A DNA stretch of 25,238 nucleotides from a virus (IMGVR_UViG_3300047510_002839:1-25238), one strand, 5' to 3'. Shown: positions 17,301-24,230, numbered from the stretch's first letter. The notes: a model not told the origin generated them from the sequence alone. Program-made: numbers and translations.

Positions 17301-18259
17301 AAACTCCAAGTCCATAGGGTTCCATCGGTCTTAATTGCTGCGGTATGAAGATCCCCACCACTTACTTGCCTCCAGTTGGTTCCTCCAGTAAATGTAGTAA
17401 CTGGAGTGGATGCATTGCCTGTCGTTACTGCATTTCCAAGTCTTCCATATAATCCATTACCCCAAGTCCATAGAGTTCCATCAGTTTTGATTGCTGCTGT
17501 ATGTTGAAATCCAGCACTTAAGGTATAAAGATTTTCTGGATCTGTATCAACAATTGCCCAGTTAGTTCCTCCAGAAGATACGGTGATTGGTGTTGATATA
17601 TAAAAATCTGGATATGGTCTACCAAGGTTAGAAGAAGCAGAGCTACTACCCCAAGTCCATAAGGTTCCATCAGTCTTAATTGCTGCTATTTCATCACTTG
17701 AAAGACTTACTTGTTTCCAACTTCCTTGGGTATATAATGTAGTAACTGGATTTACTGATCCTAAAACAGCATTATTTCCAAAAACTCTGGAAAAATTAGA
17801 ACCCCAAAACCATAGAGTTCCATCAGTTTTGATTGCTGCTGTACTAAATTGTCCAGTACTTACTTGTTTCCAATTAGTTTCACCAGAAAAAGCAGTAATT
17901 GGAACGCTTCTGGGAACAGAAGATGAAGAATTAAATTGAACTGAAGTAACAATTGATCCCCAAGACCATAAGGTTCCATCAGTTTTTATTGCGAATGTAT
18001 TATTTGCACCAGTACTTACTTGTTTCCAATCAGTTCCTCCAGTAAATGTAGTGACTGGAGTAGATATACTACCTGTTGCAATTCTATTTCCGAGTCTTCC
18101 TGAACCTGCTTGTCCCCACATCCAAAGTTCTGGAGGAATTCCAATTTGCTGACCAATCTCCGGATAGACACTGATCAAATAATCTTTGGTAATTAATTTA
18201 GTTCCTAAGTCAATACCATCACTATCTCTAAAATTAGTTTGAACTCTATTGGAAGACAT
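11384..18259 (-). CDS. Giant RCC1-repeat structural protein, 42 units (six propellers)
   Basis: A 2291-residue protein. Residues 1-44 are a lead (FRDSDGIDLGTKLITKDYLI and on) of the sort I recall at the start of cyanophage tail-fibre proteins. From residue 45 to the end it is tandem RCC1-like units averaging 53-54 residues: LWTWG, variable loop, STPVTTFAGGTNWKQVS, SG..HTAAIKTDG. I count 42 units, i.e. six sets of seven. Five units carry an acidic insert ending PE(D/N)LYT(L/I) (near residues 235, 595, 710, 880, 1855). Four have AL(R/F/K)DDG(V/I)NK in place of AIKTDG. The first unit begins PPELWMWG and the last ends AAIKSVDF. No signal peptide or membrane segment. It is probably a long virion fibre or adhesin. 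No ribosome site is evident; it follows 18265-19014 by five bases. Confidence 0.9.
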   Translation of the reverse strand: MSSNRVQTNFRDSDGIDLGTKLITKDYLISVYPEIGQQIGIPPELWMWGQAGSGRLGNRIATGSISTPVTTFTGGTDWKQVSTGANNTFAIKTDGTLWSWGSIVTSVQFNSSSSVPRSVPITAFSGETNWKQVSTGQFSTAAIKTDGTLWFWGSNFSRVFGNNAVLGSVNPVTTLYTQGSWKQVSLSSDEIAAIKTDGTLWTWGSSSASSNLGRPYPDFYISTPITVSSGGTNWAIVDTDPENLYTLSAGFQHTAAIKTDGTLWTWGNGLYGRLGNAVTTGNASTPVTTFTGGTNWRQVSGGDLHTAAIKTDGTLWTWSFGGDGQLGNADITNKSTPVTTFTGGTNWKQVSSGLYHTSAIKTDGTLWTWGVGNYGQLGNAIITGNRSTPTTTFAGGTNWKQVSSGLRYTTAIKTDGTLWTWGYGTSGRLGNAVTTGNISTPVTTFAGGTNWRQVSGGGEHTTAIKTDGTLWTWGGGNSGQLGNTGITNRSTPVTTFAGGTNWKQVNAGGFHTAAIKTDGTLWTWGDGGLGALGNFQVTFRSTPITTFAGGSNWKQVSSGSARTMALRDDGVNKELFTWGNGLYGSLGNADITDRSTPVTTFVGGTNWADIDTDPENLYTLSISRERSAAIKTDGTLWVWGNGSYYLGIGDNIEYTFTPVTTFTGGINWKQISVGYNHTAAIKTDGTLWTWGRSQDVGIVIFNISTPATTFAGGNNWADTPTVEPEDLYTLSAGNLHTSAIKTDGTLWAWGSASLGTLGNAVASGNISTPVTTFAGGTNWKQISGGNSHTSAIKTDGTLWTWGNGFNGRLGNRIATGSRSTPITTFAGGTDWKQVSSGNDHTSAIKTDGTLWTWGSGTNGQLGRPQFISAISTPVTTFAGGNNWADTPTVEPEDLYTLSAGGKHTAAIKTDGTLWTWGDNVYGQLGTNDLFSKITPVTTFSGGTNWKQISCNVYTEATPFGESIFAIKTDGTLWGWGSNGSDNFGRLGINSSININISTPITTFAGGTNWKQVSCKYNHVCAIKTDGTLWVWGTGNFGRLGTNNQSNNLTPVTTFSGGTNWKQVSAGAFHTVAIKTDGTLWTWGINNNRQLGLNTDTANKLTPVTTFAGGTDWKQVSSGINQTAAVKTDGTLWVWGNGVNGRLGNGIITGNRSTPVTTFAGGTNWKQVSSGNDHTAAVKTDGTLWTWGFGGSGKLGNLVAVGLSVSTPVTTFAGGTNWKQVSSGNDHTVALRDDGVNKQLYVWGNTNLLAVNILNDNEPKTTFTGGTNWKQVSSGNQHTVAVKTDGTLWTWGYGSFGRLGNADTTSRSTPVTTFTGGTDWRQVGSGSLHTSAIKTDGTLWTWGNGNSGRLGNAVTTNVSTPVTTFAGGTNWKQINVGPGHNAAIKTDGTLWTWGNGISGRLGNASTSIINSTPITTFAGGTNWKQVSSGTNHTVALFDDGVNKRLYSFGDITYTGTGSIRFFVPTLIDNNVNWKQVSAGSRHTAAVKNDGTLWVWGNGTTGALGGFSSFNRFTPTTTFAGGTNWKQVSSGDAHTAAIKTDGTLWTWGRGTYGRLGNGIVTGDRLTPVTTFAGGTNWKQVSAGALHTSAIKTDGTLWTWGNGISGRLGNASTSIINSTPVTTFAGGTNWKQVSAGELHTAAIKTDGTLWTWGYGNSGQLGNTGITNRSTPVTTFAGGTNWKQVFTSLSHTIALKDDGINKELYIFGENNYLIGNTNSTTSNGNIPATTFAGGTNWKQVSISGRNTAAVKNDGTLWTWGLNAKGELGNTKTEERSTPVTTFAGGTNWKQVDVGYNHTVAIKTDGTLWTWGYDSNLGIGSLLFEQYTSTPITTFAGGTNWANTPTSNPEDLYTISSSSGFSFEFDYASMAIKTDGTLWVWGTNQYGSLGTNNTNNAFTPVTTFTGGTNWKQIVAGYYTTAAIKTDGTLWTWGVEFDGRLGNNKVSSANVLTPITTFAGGSNWKQVSTGYSATGAIKTDGTLWLWGYNINGQVGNNNDIEVNTPVTTFAGGTNWKQISCGGYTTAAIKTDGTLWVWGANFYGQLGDLGYGFQSLTPITTFAGGTNWKQVSSGQSHIAAVKTDGTLWLWGTNRNGELGNGESNTFTDVVTPITTFAGGTNWKQVSCGGELSDSRYSSTAAIKTDGTLWTWGYNYSGVLGINTTDNSSTPVTTFAGGTDWVQVSTSASSTLALKNNGSLYVFGVTASLGVNYSNVVSTPSTTFAGGSNWKQVSSSYSTGAIKTDGTLWTWGLAGAGKLGNGTIIGSILSPITTFAGGTDWKQVSIGPNNAAAIKSVDF
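11387..18127 (-). repeat. 42 tandem RCC1-like units (about 160 bp each)
   Basis: In-frame tandem array covering almost the whole gene. Core segments, for example the 20-mer CCAAGTCCATAAGGTTCCAT on the plus strand and close variants, recur in most units, while the 30-50 bp loop segment differs. One 87-bp block is identical at 13409-13495 and 14024-14110. Others are shared with the 19035-24230 gene (101 bp, 16923-17023 with 20392-20492; 86 bp, 14550-14635 with 20797-20882). Confidence 0.92.
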
Positions 18260-18264
18260 AGTTT

Positions 18265-19014
18265 TTAATTATTATTAAAATCTGAATTTAATTCGGAACT
18301 GGAATTGGATTCATATAAACTCAACTTTTTTTTATTTTTTGATTCCATATTTCTTTTCATTCTCTCCATAACTTTATCTTCAAGCAAAACAACATTATAA
18401 ACATCATCAATAGTTTCACATTCATCTATTTCGTTTATTTTTTGCAATTCCCAATCAAATGCCTGCTGAACTACTACATCAATTTCTCCAATAATTTGTT
18501 GAAGATTTTGTGGAGTAATTGATGCCCAAGTATTTTTAAATTTATAATTACAAGTCCCAGTGAATGAAGATAATTTCGAAGTTAGCAATAATCTCTCTTC
18601 TCTTGAAGTTGATATTTCTACAGGATTTCCATTAACAAAAATTTTAGCAACTGTATTTTCTTTATTTTTTCTTATTGGTGCAATTTCTTTTTTACGAAGT
18701 TCTTTGACTTCTTCCAAAGTTTTATCTATAATAGTATAAGTTAATTTAACACTGACCGGAACATTATTTTCTTCTACAATTTCCCAGGCGTAATTGCCAA
18801 TATTATGATATTTAAGATCATGTATTGGTATTTCTTTTTCTATCGAAACAAGATGACTTAAACCATCCGAAAAATGAATTGGAAGATCTCTAAAACTTTG
18901 AGAAGATATACGATCTTCAAGTTCAAGATCTTCCAATTCGCTATTAATCATACGCACATTTAGTCCCATTGGTCCAAGTATTAATGAGTTATTATGAATT
19001 AATGCGATTTCCAT
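18265..19014 (-). CDS. Tail-fibre-assembly-like protein (DUF4376-like C-terminal region)
   Basis: A 249-residue protein. The first 100 residues are mostly strand-rich (MEIALIHNNSLILGPMGLNV, then KYHNIGNYAWEIVEENNVPV). The region about 120-205 has FVNGNPVEISTSREERLLLT, NTWASITPQNLQQIIGEIDV and DWELQKINEIDECETIDDVY. This layout (short strand, helix with an Arg/Glu core, W-x-x-[IV]TP-x-N, long helix) resembles DUF4376-type proteins encoded beside phage tail fibres and thought to help their assembly. The C-terminus is low complexity (SNSSSELNSDFNNN). It lies between two giant RCC1 genes and has its own late promoter at 19027-19034. It is probably a chaperone or minor fibre component for the 2291-residue protein that follows by five bases. 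Confidence 0.65.
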   Translation of the reverse strand: MEIALIHNNSLILGPMGLNVRMINSELEDLELEDRISSQSFRDLPIHFSDGLSHLVSIEKEIPIHDLKYHNIGNYAWEIVEENNVPVSVKLTYTIIDKTLEEVKELRKKEIAPIRKNKENTVAKIFVNGNPVEISTSREERLLLTSKLSSFTGTCNYKFKNTWASITPQNLQQIIGEIDVVVQQAFDWELQKINEIDECETIDDVYNVVLLEDKVMERMKRNMESKNKKKLSLYESNSSSELNSDFNNN

Positions 19015-19026
19015 ATTTTTTTAAAT

Positions 19027-19034
19027 TATTTATC
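19027..19034 (-). promoter_or_regulatory. Putative T4-type late promoter (GATAAATA)
   Basis: The minus strand carries an exact NATAAATA octamer directly after the stop of the 1731-residue gene and only 12 bases before the ATG at 19014, leaving a nearly leaderless message. It would drive 18265-19014 and the giant gene after it, since the five-base gap between those two holds no promoter. Confidence 0.6.
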
Positions 19035-22000
19035 TTATGAGAGTGGATATTCTGCATTAATTCCAGATTGTACTGCTGATACATGTATCCTTCCAAAGGA
19101 CACTTGTTTCCAGTTGGTTCCTCCAGCAGTCGTAGTGATTGGAGTGTATGCTCTATTTTGAAAACTCTGTATAGTATTATTTCCTAACTGACCATCACCA
19201 TTATAACCCCAAGTCCATAAGGTTCCATCAGTCTTGATTGCTGCCGTATTTCCATATCCACCATCCACTTGCTTCCAATTAGTAGCATTACCATCAACTT
19301 CTACTGGAACCCAATTCTGAGGATTACCAAGTCCAAGTTCATAATCATCAAAATTAGATCCCCAAACATATAGTCTTTTATTTACACCATCATCATTAAG
19401 AGCAATTTGCACACCACCAGAACTATGCACTTGTTTCCAATTTGTTCCTCCAAGAAATGTCGTAATTGGTGTAGGTACACGTCCATCTACTACATCGGTT
19501 CCCATTATTATCCCATTCCCAAGTTCTCCATATCCTCCATAACCCCAAGTCCATAGGGTTCCATCAGTTTTTATTGCGAATGTATTATTATTTCCAGCAC
19601 TGACTTGTTTCCAGTTGGTTCCTCCGGCAAATGTAGTGATCGGAGTAGATGTAACGCCGATAAAAGAACCTGAAGCATCATCATTAATTCCAGGTTGAAT
19701 GTCAATTTGATTTGATATATTTTCATAAAAAACCATTTCCCAAACTAAAGTTGGTGATCCGAGTATCCCATTTTGAAAAGAAATATGACCTTCAAATCTT
19801 ACACGATAAGTTCTATTTGGAGAAGTTCCTTCCGTACCATAATAAATTCTTTGGGCAGATCTATCAGCGGTTGAAATTTGTATTTTTGGAATTGGTGGAG
19901 TTGCAGTTGTATAATTCCAATTAATAGTTTGATCATAATCATCGGCAGGTTTTGTTCCAAAAGTTATATAAGAATTAGTACTTACATAAATTTTATTATA
20001 CGATACTCCATTATAAGAAATATTAAAGGGTAAAGTTAATTCCCAAAATCCATCATCATCAGGGGCATATTGAGGACTAGGATTTTTAAAATCTGGAGTT
20101 GTAGATTGACTCAAAGATGCTGGACCTAATATCAATGTTGAAATGTTAGTTAAAATCCCACCAGAACCATCTGTTATTATTCTTTGACCATTGTTAGGTA
20201 CGGGATTAAAACTAGTTGTTCCAGATAATATAGTAGTTGTATTACATATTGCAGATAATCCAGCAACAACAAAAGAAAAAATTCCAAGTTGTCCTTCAGT
20301 ATTACTACCCCAAGTCCATAAGGTTCCATCAGTCTTAACTGCTGCCGTAAAATTACTTCCAGAACTTACTTGTTTCCAGTTGGTTCCTCCGGCAAAGGTA
20401 GTGACTGGAGTGGATATATTACCCGTTGTTACTGCATTTCCAAGTCGTCCAGAAGTTCCATATCCCCAAGTCCATAAGGTTCCATCAGTCTTGATTGCCG
20501 AAGTATGATCATTACCAGAACTCACTTGTCTCCAATCGGTTCCTCCGGCAAATGTAGTGATTGGAGTGGATCTACTAGTCGTGTCCGCATTTCCAAGTCT
20601 CCCAAAAGCTCCATAACCCCAAGTCCATAAGGTTCCATCGGTCTTTACTGCTGTAGTATGATTACCACTAGAACTTACTTGTTTCCAGTTGGTGCCTCCG
20701 GCAAAGGTAGTAATAGGAGTAAAGACTGATGGTGTAACATTTATGATAGAATTTCCTAATCTTCCTTGGTTTGCATTTCCCCAAACATAAAGTTGTTTAT
20801 TTACTCCATCATCTCTCAATGCTACTGTATGGTCATTACCAGAACTTACTTGTTTCCAGTTAGTTCCTCCGGCAAATGTAGTGACTGGAGTGGATCTACT
20901 GGTTGTGTCCGCATTTCCAAGTTTTCCACTATTTCCAGCACCCCAAGTCCATAAGGTTCCATCAGTCTTAACTGCTGTAGTATAATTACTACCAGAACTC
21001 ACTTGTTTCCAGTTGGTTCCTCCGGCAAATGTAGTAATAGGAGTGGACCTGGTACTTATAACTGAGGCATCTCCAATTTGACCATTACCCCCCAAACCCC
21101 AAGTCCAAAGAGTTCCATCGGTCTTAATTGCTACTGTATGAGCATCTCCACAACTTACTTGTTTCCAGTCGGTTCCTCCGGCAAAGGTAGTAACTGGAGT
21201 GGTTCTATTAATTAGAGATGCATTTCCAAGTCGTCCATTACTTGCAGTACCCCAAGTCCATAAAGTTCCATCGGTTTTGATTGCTGCAGTATGAGCATTT
21301 CCAGAACTTACTTGTTTCCAATTAGTAAACCATCCGTAAACCTCTATAGGATACTCAAATAGTGTTTCCCCAGTTCTAGAATTTCCAAGTCTTCCATTAG
21401 AAGTATTACCCCACACATAAAGTTGTTTATTCACTCCATCATCTCTAAGTGCCATTGTAAAAGAAAATGCACTCACTTGTTTCCAGTTGGTTCCTCCGGC
21501 AAAGGTAGTAACTGGTGTAGATCTATTTACTAGATCATTTATTCCAAGTTCCCCTCTGGAATTGTAACCCCAAGTCCATAAGGTTCCATCGGTCTTAATT
21601 GCTGCTGTATGAACATTTCCACAATCAACTTGTTTCCAGTCAGTTCCTCCTGCAAATGTGGTAACTGGTGTTAATGGACTAGATGCACCACCACTTCCAA
21701 TTTGTCCAAAAGTTATTTGTCCCCAAGCCCATAATGTTCCATCAGTTTTAACTGCTGCAGAATGACTTAATCCACCGCTTGCTTGTTTCCAGTTGGTCCC
21801 TCCAGCAAATGTGGTAATAGGAGTGGACCTATTAGATATGGCATTATTACCAAGTTTTCCAGAAATTCCCTCACCCCAAACCCATAAGGTTCCATCAGTC
21901 TTAACTGCTGTAGTATGATTATTACCACATCCAACATATTTCCAGTCAGTTCCTCCGGCGAATGTTGTAACTGGAGTAGATACGATGCCACTTATTGATG

Positions 22001-24230
22001 AATTTCCAAGTCTACCATTACCGGTAACACCCCAAGTCCATAAGGTTCCATCGGTTTTGATTGCTGCAGTATGAGCATTTCCAGAACTTACTTGTTTCCA
22101 ATTAGTTCCACCGGAAAATGTAGTAATTGGGGTGGATACATCAATTGTTTGAGAATTTCCAAGTTGACCGCTAGATCCGCCAGATCCAAATCCCCAAGTC
22201 CATAAAGTTCCATCAGTCTTAACTACTGCCGTAAAATTACTTCCAGAACTTACTTGTTTCCAGTTGGTCCCTCCAGCAAATGTGGTGACTGGAGTGGAAT
22301 TGTTAATTAAAGTTGAGGCATTTCCAAGTTGTCCATTAATTCCATTACCCCAAGTCCATAAGGTTCCATCGGTCTTGATCGCCGCCGTATGATTACCCCC
22401 GGCACTTAAGGTATAAAGATCTTCTGGTTCTACTGTAGGAGTATCTGCCCAGTTGTTTCCTCCGGCAAAGGTAGTTACTGGAGTAATTCTGCTCCCCAAA
22501 GATAAGGTTCCAAGTCGTGCATTAGTTCCAGCACCCCAAGTCCAAAGAGTTCCATCAGTTTTGATTGCTGATGTGTGAAATGTCCCAGCACTTACTTGTT
22601 TCCAATTGGTTCCTCCGGCAAAGGTAGTAACTGGAGTGGACTTATTATTATCTAAGACATTATTACCAAGTTTTCCGTTACTTGCCTCACCCCAAACCCA
22701 TAAAGTTCCATCAGTCTTAACTACTGCCGTAAAATTACTTCCAGAACTTACTTGTTTCCAGTTGGTCCCTCCAGCAAATGTGGTGACTGGAGTGGAATTT
22801 CCAAGTTGTCCATTAATTCCATTACCCCAAGTCCATAAGGTTCCATCGGTCTTGATCGCCGCCGTATGATTACCCCCGGCACTTAAGGTATAAAGATCTT
22901 CTGGTTCTACTGCAGGAGTATCTGCCCAGTTGTTTCCTCCGGCAAAGGTAGTTACTGGTGTCTCTACTTGAGATGCAGTATACCTTCCAAGTCTTCCATT
23001 AATTCCAGATCCCCAAGTCCATAAAGTTCCATCAGTCTTGATTGCCGATACAAAAGAAGATGAAGTGCTTATTTGTTTCCAATTAGTTCCACCAGAAAAT
23101 ACAGTAATTGGAGTGTATGAAAGATCTGATTGATTGTTTCCAAGTTGCCCACTAAAACCAGATCCCCAAATCCATAAAGTCCCATCAGTCTTGATTGCCG
23201 CACCACCATTAGCAGCAGAATTCAAAGTATAAAGATCTTCTGGATTTGTTGTAGGAGTATCTGCCCAGTTGTTTCCTCCGGCAAAGGTAGTTACTGGAGT
23301 AAATCTTCTTCTAAGTGGCCCATTTCCTAACTGACCATACAAAGAATTTCCCCAAGTCCAAAGAGTTCCATCAGTCTTGATTGCTGCTGCATGATTTGCA
23401 CCAGCACATACTTGTTTCCAGTTAGTTCCACCAACAAAAGTGGTAACAGGGGTAGATCTAGAAATTGAATCATTTGTCCCCAATTGTCCATCTGGATTAA
23501 ATCCATTAAATCCCCAAGTCCAAAGAGTTCCATCAGTCTTGATTGCTGCAGTAAATGCTCTTCCGGGAGATACTTGCTTCCAATCATTTCCCCCAGCAAA
23601 GGTGGTAACTGGAGTAAGTCTGCTATCATCACTTCCATTTCCAAGTTGATCATCACCTCCCTCACCCCAAGTCCATAAGGTTCCATCGGTTTTAATTGCC
23701 GCTACATGAAAAGCACCTCCAGAAACCGACCTCCAATTAGTTCCACCGGCAAAGGTAGTGACAGGAGTGCTTAAATGTATAAAAGATGACAGATTAACTC
23801 CCGCTATTCCAATATATCCCCAAGTCCATAAAGTTCCATCATTTTTGATCGCAAATGAGGCACTTCTACTAGTTGTAATTTGCTTCCAATCAGTTCCACC
23901 AGCAAAGGTGGTAATTGGAGTAGATTTATTGTTAGTGGTATCTCCATTACCCAAAAATCTAGCTGTACCCCAAGTCCATAGAGTTCCATCAGTTTTAATA
24001 GCAGCAGAATGTTCGTATCCAAGACTAACTTGTTTCCAATTAGTCCCACCGGCAGTAGTCGTAACTGGAGTTTGTCTACTTGAATTTATTACACCAATAC
24101 CTAGTCCATGACTGTAAGCATCAGATCCCCATATCCACAACTGATCTCCAATGTACTGATCAATCAACCAGTACTCATTTACAAAATAATTTTCAAGATC
24201 TCCTTCTGGTGAGAAAAACTGATTAGGCAT
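19035..24230 (-). CDS. Large RCC1-repeat structural protein, 28 units plus inserted domain
   Basis: A 1731-residue protein. Residues 1-30 are a lead (MPNQFFSPEGDLENYFVNEY and on), followed from residue 31 by RCC1-like units. I count 28 (four sets of seven), each with one LWxWG and one [ND]WK or NWAD motif. Three units have the acidic (A/T)(V/N)(E)PEDLYTL insert and three have DDGVNK in place of KTDG. Inside unit 25, between LG and TSTPITTF, is a 209-residue non-RCC1 domain (19656-20282). The ribosome site is GGAG, 10 bases before ATG 24230; the start overlaps the fibre gene stop by eight bases. The two homologous units at 22200-22481 and 22698-22958 are a recent duplication. It is probably a virion fibre or adhesin expressed with the S74 fibre gene. 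Confidence 0.9.
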   Translation of the reverse strand: MPNQFFSPEGDLENYFVNEYWLIDQYIGDQLWIWGSDAYSHGLGIGVINSSRQTPVTTTAGGTNWKQVSLGYEHSAAIKTDGTLWTWGTARFLGNGDTTNNKSTPITTFAGGTDWKQITTSRSASFAIKNDGTLWTWGYIGIAGVNLSSFIHLSTPVTTFAGGTNWRSVSGGAFHVAAIKTDGTLWTWGEGGDDQLGNGSDDSRLTPVTTFAGGNDWKQVSPGRAFTAAIKTDGTLWTWGFNGFNPDGQLGTNDSISRSTPVTTFVGGTNWKQVCAGANHAAAIKTDGTLWTWGNSLYGQLGNGPLRRRFTPVTTFAGGNNWADTPTTNPEDLYTLNSAANGGAAIKTDGTLWIWGSGFSGQLGNNQSDLSYTPITVFSGGTNWKQISTSSSFVSAIKTDGTLWTWGSGINGRLGRYTASQVETPVTTFAGGNNWADTPAVEPEDLYTLSAGGNHTAAIKTDGTLWTWGNGINGQLGNSTPVTTFAGGTNWKQVSSGSNFTAVVKTDGTLWVWGEASNGKLGNNVLDNNKSTPVTTFAGGTNWKQVSAGTFHTSAIKTDGTLWTWGAGTNARLGTLSLGSRITPVTTFAGGNNWADTPTVEPEDLYTLSAGGNHTAAIKTDGTLWTWGNGINGQLGNASTLINNSTPVTTFAGGTNWKQVSSGSNFTAVVKTDGTLWTWGFGSGGSSGQLGNSQTIDVSTPITTFSGGTNWKQVSSGNAHTAAIKTDGTLWTWGVTGNGRLGNSSISGIVSTPVTTFAGGTDWKYVGCGNNHTTAVKTDGTLWVWGEGISGKLGNNAISNRSTPITTFAGGTNWKQASGGLSHSAAVKTDGTLWAWGQITFGQIGSGGASSPLTPVTTFAGGTDWKQVDCGNVHTAAIKTDGTLWTWGYNSRGELGINDLVNRSTPVTTFAGGTNWKQVSAFSFTMALRDDGVNKQLYVWGNTSNGRLGNSRTGETLFEYPIEVYGWFTNWKQVSSGNAHTAAIKTDGTLWTWGTASNGRLGNASLINRTTPVTTFAGGTDWKQVSCGDAHTVAIKTDGTLWTWGLGGNGQIGDASVISTRSTPITTFAGGTNWKQVSSGSNYTTAVKTDGTLWTWGAGNSGKLGNADTTSRSTPVTTFAGGTNWKQVSSGNDHTVALRDDGVNKQLYVWGNANQGRLGNSIINVTPSVFTPITTFAGGTNWKQVSSSGNHTTAVKTDGTLWTWGYGAFGRLGNADTTSRSTPITTFAGGTDWRQVSSGNDHTSAIKTDGTLWTWGYGTSGRLGNAVTTGNISTPVTTFAGGTNWKQVSSGSNFTAAVKTDGTLWTWGSNTEGQLGIFSFVVAGLSAICNTTTILSGTTSFNPVPNNGQRIITDGSGGILTNISTLILGPASLSQSTTPDFKNPSPQYAPDDDGFWELTLPFNISYNGVSYNKIYVSTNSYITFGTKPADDYDQTINWNYTTATPPIPKIQISTADRSAQRIYYGTEGTSPNRTYRVRFEGHISFQNGILGSPTLVWEMVFYENISNQIDIQPGINDDASGSFIGVTSTPITTFAGGTNWKQVSAGNNNTFAIKTDGTLWTWGYGGYGELGNGIIMGTDVVDGRVPTPITTFLGGTNWKQVHSSGGVQIALNDDGVNKRLYVWGSNFDDYELGLGNPQNWVPVEVDGNATNWKQVDGGYGNTAAIKTDGTLWTWGYNGDGQLGNNTIQSFQNRAYTPITTTAGGTNWKQVSFGRIHVSAVQSGINAEYPLS
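19038..24140 (-). repeat. 28 tandem RCC1-like units interrupted by one domain
   Basis: In-frame units of about 160 bp, interrupted at 19656-20282. 22200-22301 is identical to 22698-22799 (102 bp). 22323-22435 is identical to 22800-22912 (113 bp). The second copy lacks the 21 bp at 22302-22322. Confidence 0.92.
19656..20282 (-). other. Inserted beta-rich domain, about 209 residues, within RCC1 array
   Basis: No RCC1 motifs occur here. The visible pattern is FWELTLPFNISYNGVSYNKI, IYVSTNSYITFG, NRTYRVRFEGHISFQNG, LVWEMVFYE, then NQIDIQPGINDD. Alternating hydrophobic strands with STNSYITFG followed by a late VWEMVFYE strand resemble NIDO-like beta-sandwich domains of surface proteins; this is a resemblance only. 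The preceding stretch (GQRIITDGSGGILTNISTLI) may be a separate small strand-rich linker. It replaces the loop of unit 25, the fourth blade of the last predicted propeller. Confidence 0.65.

Noticed and set aside
11384-24230. CRISPR-like array of regular repeats with variable spacers
   Set aside because: The repeat period is about 160 bp, units are in frame, and the 'spacers' encode loop residues within continuous giant proteins. There are no cas genes.
11384-24230. Diversity-generating retroelement target
   Set aside because: No reverse transcriptase or template/variable repeat pair is in the window, and differences between loops include lengths and all base types rather than adenine-only changes.
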